Positions 62,170-64,000 of a DNA stretch of 64,000 nucleotides are shown here, in pieces (the stretch's first letter is position 1; each line of letters begins with the position of its first letter). Origin of the DNA: Betaproteobacteria bacterium (GTDB lineage: Bacteria > Pseudomonadota > Gammaproteobacteria > Burkholderiales > Rhodocyclaceae); assembly GCA_012026885.1 (NCBI GenBank), contig VEPL01000029.1:186001-250000 (forward strand). The letters are read 5' to 3'. Made by a program: the position numbers and the translations under genes. The notes under the pieces were generated by a model. It ran no database searches, was not told the DNA's origin, and saw only the letters and a list, made by a program, of their open reading frames with translations.

Positions 62170-63070
62170 CGGCGAGACTTTCGGCCTGGCGCGGCACAGC
62201 GGCGAACGACCAGTTGGCGAAGGCCCAGGCCCAGACTTCGGCCGGGGAGGCCACTGCCAGCGCTTCCGGCGCCGGCTGGCCAAGGAAGCGCAAGGCGGCG
62301 ACGAGGTCCGCCGCCGCTTGCCCAGCGACCAGGGCCGGCGCCCGCGTCTGCTTGGACAGCTTCTCGCCGGCGGCATTGGTGGCAACCGGCAGGTGGGCGT
62401 AGCTCGGCACGGGGTAGCCGAGGCAGTGCAGCAGCCAGATCTGGCGCGGGGTCGAGGCGATCAGGTCGGCGCCGCGCACGACATCGGAAATCGCCTGAAA
62501 TTCGTCGTCGACCGCAACAGCCAGCTGGTAGGCGAAGGGACCGTCGGCGCGGCGCAGCACGAAGTCGCCGACGTCGCGCGCCAGCACCTGCGCCAGCCGC
62601 CCCTGGATACGGTCGTCGAAGGCGACCTCGGCAGCGGGCACGCGCAGTCGCCACGCCCGCGCCGGACGTCCGGGCGGCAGCCCGTCGCGGCAGGTGCCGG
62701 GATAAACGAGCCCGCCGTCGACCGCGTGGCCGCTCGCCGAATCCGCGACCTCGCGCCGGGAGCAGGCGCAGCCGTAGGCCAGACCCGCCGCCTGCAGGCG
62801 CTCGAGCGCCGCCGCGTAGGCTTCGCCGCGCCGGCTCTGGTAGAGCACCGGCCCGTTCCATTCGAATCCGAGCGCCTCGAGCGTGCGCAGGATGTCGGCA
62901 TCGGCGCCCGGCACGTTGCGCTCGCTGTCGACGTCCTCCATGCGCACCAGCCACGCCCCGCCCTGTGTGCGCGCATCGAGGAAGCTGCCGACGGCGGCGA
63001 CCAGCGAACCGAAATGCAGGGGGCCGGTCGGTGACGGCGCGAAACGGCCCCGGTAAGCCGGCTGGGTCAT
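62159..63070 (-). CDS. gluQ: Glutamyl-Q tRNA(Asp) synthetase
   Basis: 303 residues: a shortened glutamyl-tRNA synthetase catalytic core without the anticodon-binding domain. Motifs: GRFAPSPTGPLHFGSL (the HIGH-like motif), a zinc-binding set CACSRRE with later Tyr/Cys (YPGTC), and EKLSKQ (the KMSKS-like motif). It glutamylates queuosine in tRNA-Asp. The ATG at 63070 overlaps the stop of the GNAT gene by 4 bp. Confidence 0.95.
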   Translation of the reverse strand: MTQPAYRGRFAPSPTGPLHFGSLVAAVGSFLDARTQGGAWLVRMEDVDSERNVPGADADILRTLEALGFEWNGPVLYQSRRGEAYAAALERLQAAGLAYGCACSRREVADSASGHAVDGGLVYPGTCRDGLPPGRPARAWRLRVPAAEVAFDDRIQGRLAQVLARDVGDFVLRRADGPFAYQLAVAVDDEFQAISDVVRGADLIASTPRQIWLLHCLGYPVPSYAHLPVATNAAGEKLSKQTRAPALVAGQAAADLVAALRFLGQPAPEALAVASPAEVWAWAFANWSFAAVPRQAESLAARG

Positions 63071-63606
63071 CCCGCCGCAGCCGCGGCGCCCAGTTCCAGC
63101 ACGACGTGCACGGTGCCGTCTTCGTTGCGTGTCGTCACCGGCCAGCCGCTGGCGGCGAAGACCTTGAGCATCGCCTTGTTGAAGGGCAGCACCTCCGCCT
63201 CGAAACGGGTGAGGCCGCGCGCCACGGCGATGCGGCCGAGATGCTGGAGCAGGCGGCGGGCGAGGCCGAGTCCGTGGTAGTCCTCCTCGACGAGGAAGGC
63301 GACCTCCGCGGCATCCGGTGCGAAGCGGCCGTAGCTGCACGAGCCGATGACGATCTCGCGGCCGTCCTCGACCCGCGTCGCGAGGAGGGCGACGCGCGTA
63401 TCGAAATCCATGTCGCGGATGGTCGCGTAGTCCTTCTCGGTCAAGCCGGTCTTGGGTCCGAAAAAGCGCGTGTAAATGGAATCAGCCTCGAGTTTCGAAA
63501 ACGCCTCGGCAATGCGCTCGCCGTCGTCCGGATGCAAGGCGCGGATGGTGACCTCGAGGCCGTTGCGGAGGATCTCGCGGGCTTCGTAGTGACGGGCGTC
63601 GAGCAT
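63067..63606 (-). CDS. GNAT-family N-acetyltransferase
   Basis: 179 residues with the GNAT fold: AEVAFLVEEDYHGLGLARRLLQHL contains the acetyl-CoA loop (Q/R-x-x-G-x-G/A equivalent HGLGLA), followed by 'FEAEVLPFNKAMLKVF', typical of the acyltransferase part of Pat-like proteins. Substrate unknown. AGGAGA stands 9 nt before the ATG at 63606. Confidence 0.88.
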   Translation of the reverse strand: MLDARHYEAREILRNGLEVTIRALHPDDGERIAEAFSKLEADSIYTRFFGPKTGLTEKDYATIRDMDFDTRVALLATRVEDGREIVIGSCSYGRFAPDAAEVAFLVEEDYHGLGLARRLLQHLGRIAVARGLTRFEAEVLPFNKAMLKVFAASGWPVTTRNEDGTVHVVLELGAAAAAG

Positions 63607-63666
63607 CGGGCATTCTCCTGTCGGTGGATTCCGCCAGTCTACCCGACGCCGCGCCCGCCGGCCTCG

Positions 63667-64000
63667 TCAGGCGGCGCTGGCGTCCATGCGCCGGCGCGCC
63701 TCGCGCCACAGCGCCGCAGCATCGACGCGCGCGCCCAGGCGGGCCGCCAGCAGGTAGAGCCCGCCCATCTTGCGATGCAGGAAGAGCGCGTCGGCCGGCG
63801 GGGTATGCCAGAAATCGCGCTGGCGGCCGAGCGCCATGCCGGCCCGGCTGATGCGCGCCGAAAGGTCGGACTGCCCGAAATCGTAGGGGCCGTCGTGGCG
63901 CAAGGGCTCGCTGGCCATGCGGAACAGCTCGACGACCGCCGCCAGCCGCGCCGACGGCATGTCGGCAGAGAAATAGCCGATGCGGCGCGCCGCCGCCTCG
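63667..64000 (-). CDS. C-terminal part of an ABC1/UbiB-like kinase (5' end outside window)
   Basis: At least 111 residues, open to the right edge, so the start is missing. The tail '..DALFLHRKMGGLYLLAARLGARV' is the characteristic end of ABC1/AarF/UbiB-family proteins ('hRk..gl..ll.rL.arv'). The catalytic part is not in the window, so the assignment rests on the C-terminus only. Confidence 0.6.
   Translation of the reverse strand, partial: EAAARRIGYFSADMPSARLAAVVELFRMASEPLRHDGPYDFGQSDLSARISRAGMALGRQRDFWHTPPADALFLHRKMGGLYLLAARLGARVDAAALWREARRRMDASAA

Overview
The window is high-GC DNA (roughly 64-66 percent by eye) with dense, often 4-bp-overlapping genes and typical proteobacterial NtrB/NtrC, GlnA, BirA, CoaX, NadA and GluQ proteins. 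Protein style and gene mixture suggest a betaproteobacterium, most likely of the Rhodocyclales (Dechloromonas/Azonexus-like). That taxonomic call is an inference from gene content, not a database result.

Positions 1 to about 41,000 form a large electron-transfer island. From right to left it holds: a heme-c-bearing GGDEF-EAL sensor (38.6-41.0 kb); a triheme c7 cytochrome (37.9 kb); a PAS/GAF/GGDEF/EAL giant (33.9-37.8 kb); two plus-strand triheme cytochromes (31.8-33.8 kb); and a minus-strand run with a c5-type cytochrome, two tetraheme cytochromes resembling the OmcE nanowire subunit, an NHL-propeller lipoprotein, a PpiC-type isomerase and a beta-barrel outer-membrane protein with a repeated AYPGG segment. 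These are followed by a set of triheme c7 cytochromes, two further NHL proteins, an 11-heme cytochrome, both kinds of cytochrome c maturation protein (CcsA/ResB and CcmF/G/H/I), an unusual heme-copper-oxidase-like membrane protein, TPR and EF-hand proteins, a DUF3365 heme protein and a thioredoxin-like lipoprotein. The left end has an NtrC-type histidine kinase/response regulator pair, Sel1 proteins, a monoheme cytochrome and two ligand-sensor-like propeller proteins.

The most striking result is that several cytochrome genes of this island carry well-spaced sigma-54 (-24/-12) promoter sequences (28958-28973, a divergent pair at 31667-31682 and 31714-31729, and a weaker one at 33815-33830). 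The left end encodes a sigma-54 activator with its kinase. Together with the OmcE-like subunits, NHL proteins, prolyl isomerase and beta-barrel, this looks like a regulated extracellular or trans-outer-membrane electron conduit, possibly a cytochrome filament system, with its own maturation factors and c-di-GMP sensors. The assignment is by motif and neighbourhood only.

The right part (41-64 kb) is mostly ordinary chromosome: tRNA-Arg(CCG), an NlpC/P60 lipoprotein, succinate-semialdehyde dehydrogenase, a DUF350-SPFH-DUF4178 membrane-stress-like operon, coaX-birA, ntrC-ntrB, an RND efflux pair, a DUF4124 protein, glnA with a textbook NtrC/sigma-54 control region, a cation efflux protein, rhodanese, nadA, an EEP phosphodiesterase with cardiolipin synthase, gluQ, a GNAT acetyltransferase and the tail of an ABC1/UbiB-type kinase. 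No CRISPR array, insertion sequence, prophage or rRNA was seen. No gene-free stretch exceeds 300 bases; the largest gaps (28889-29169 and 31557-31766) are regulatory.
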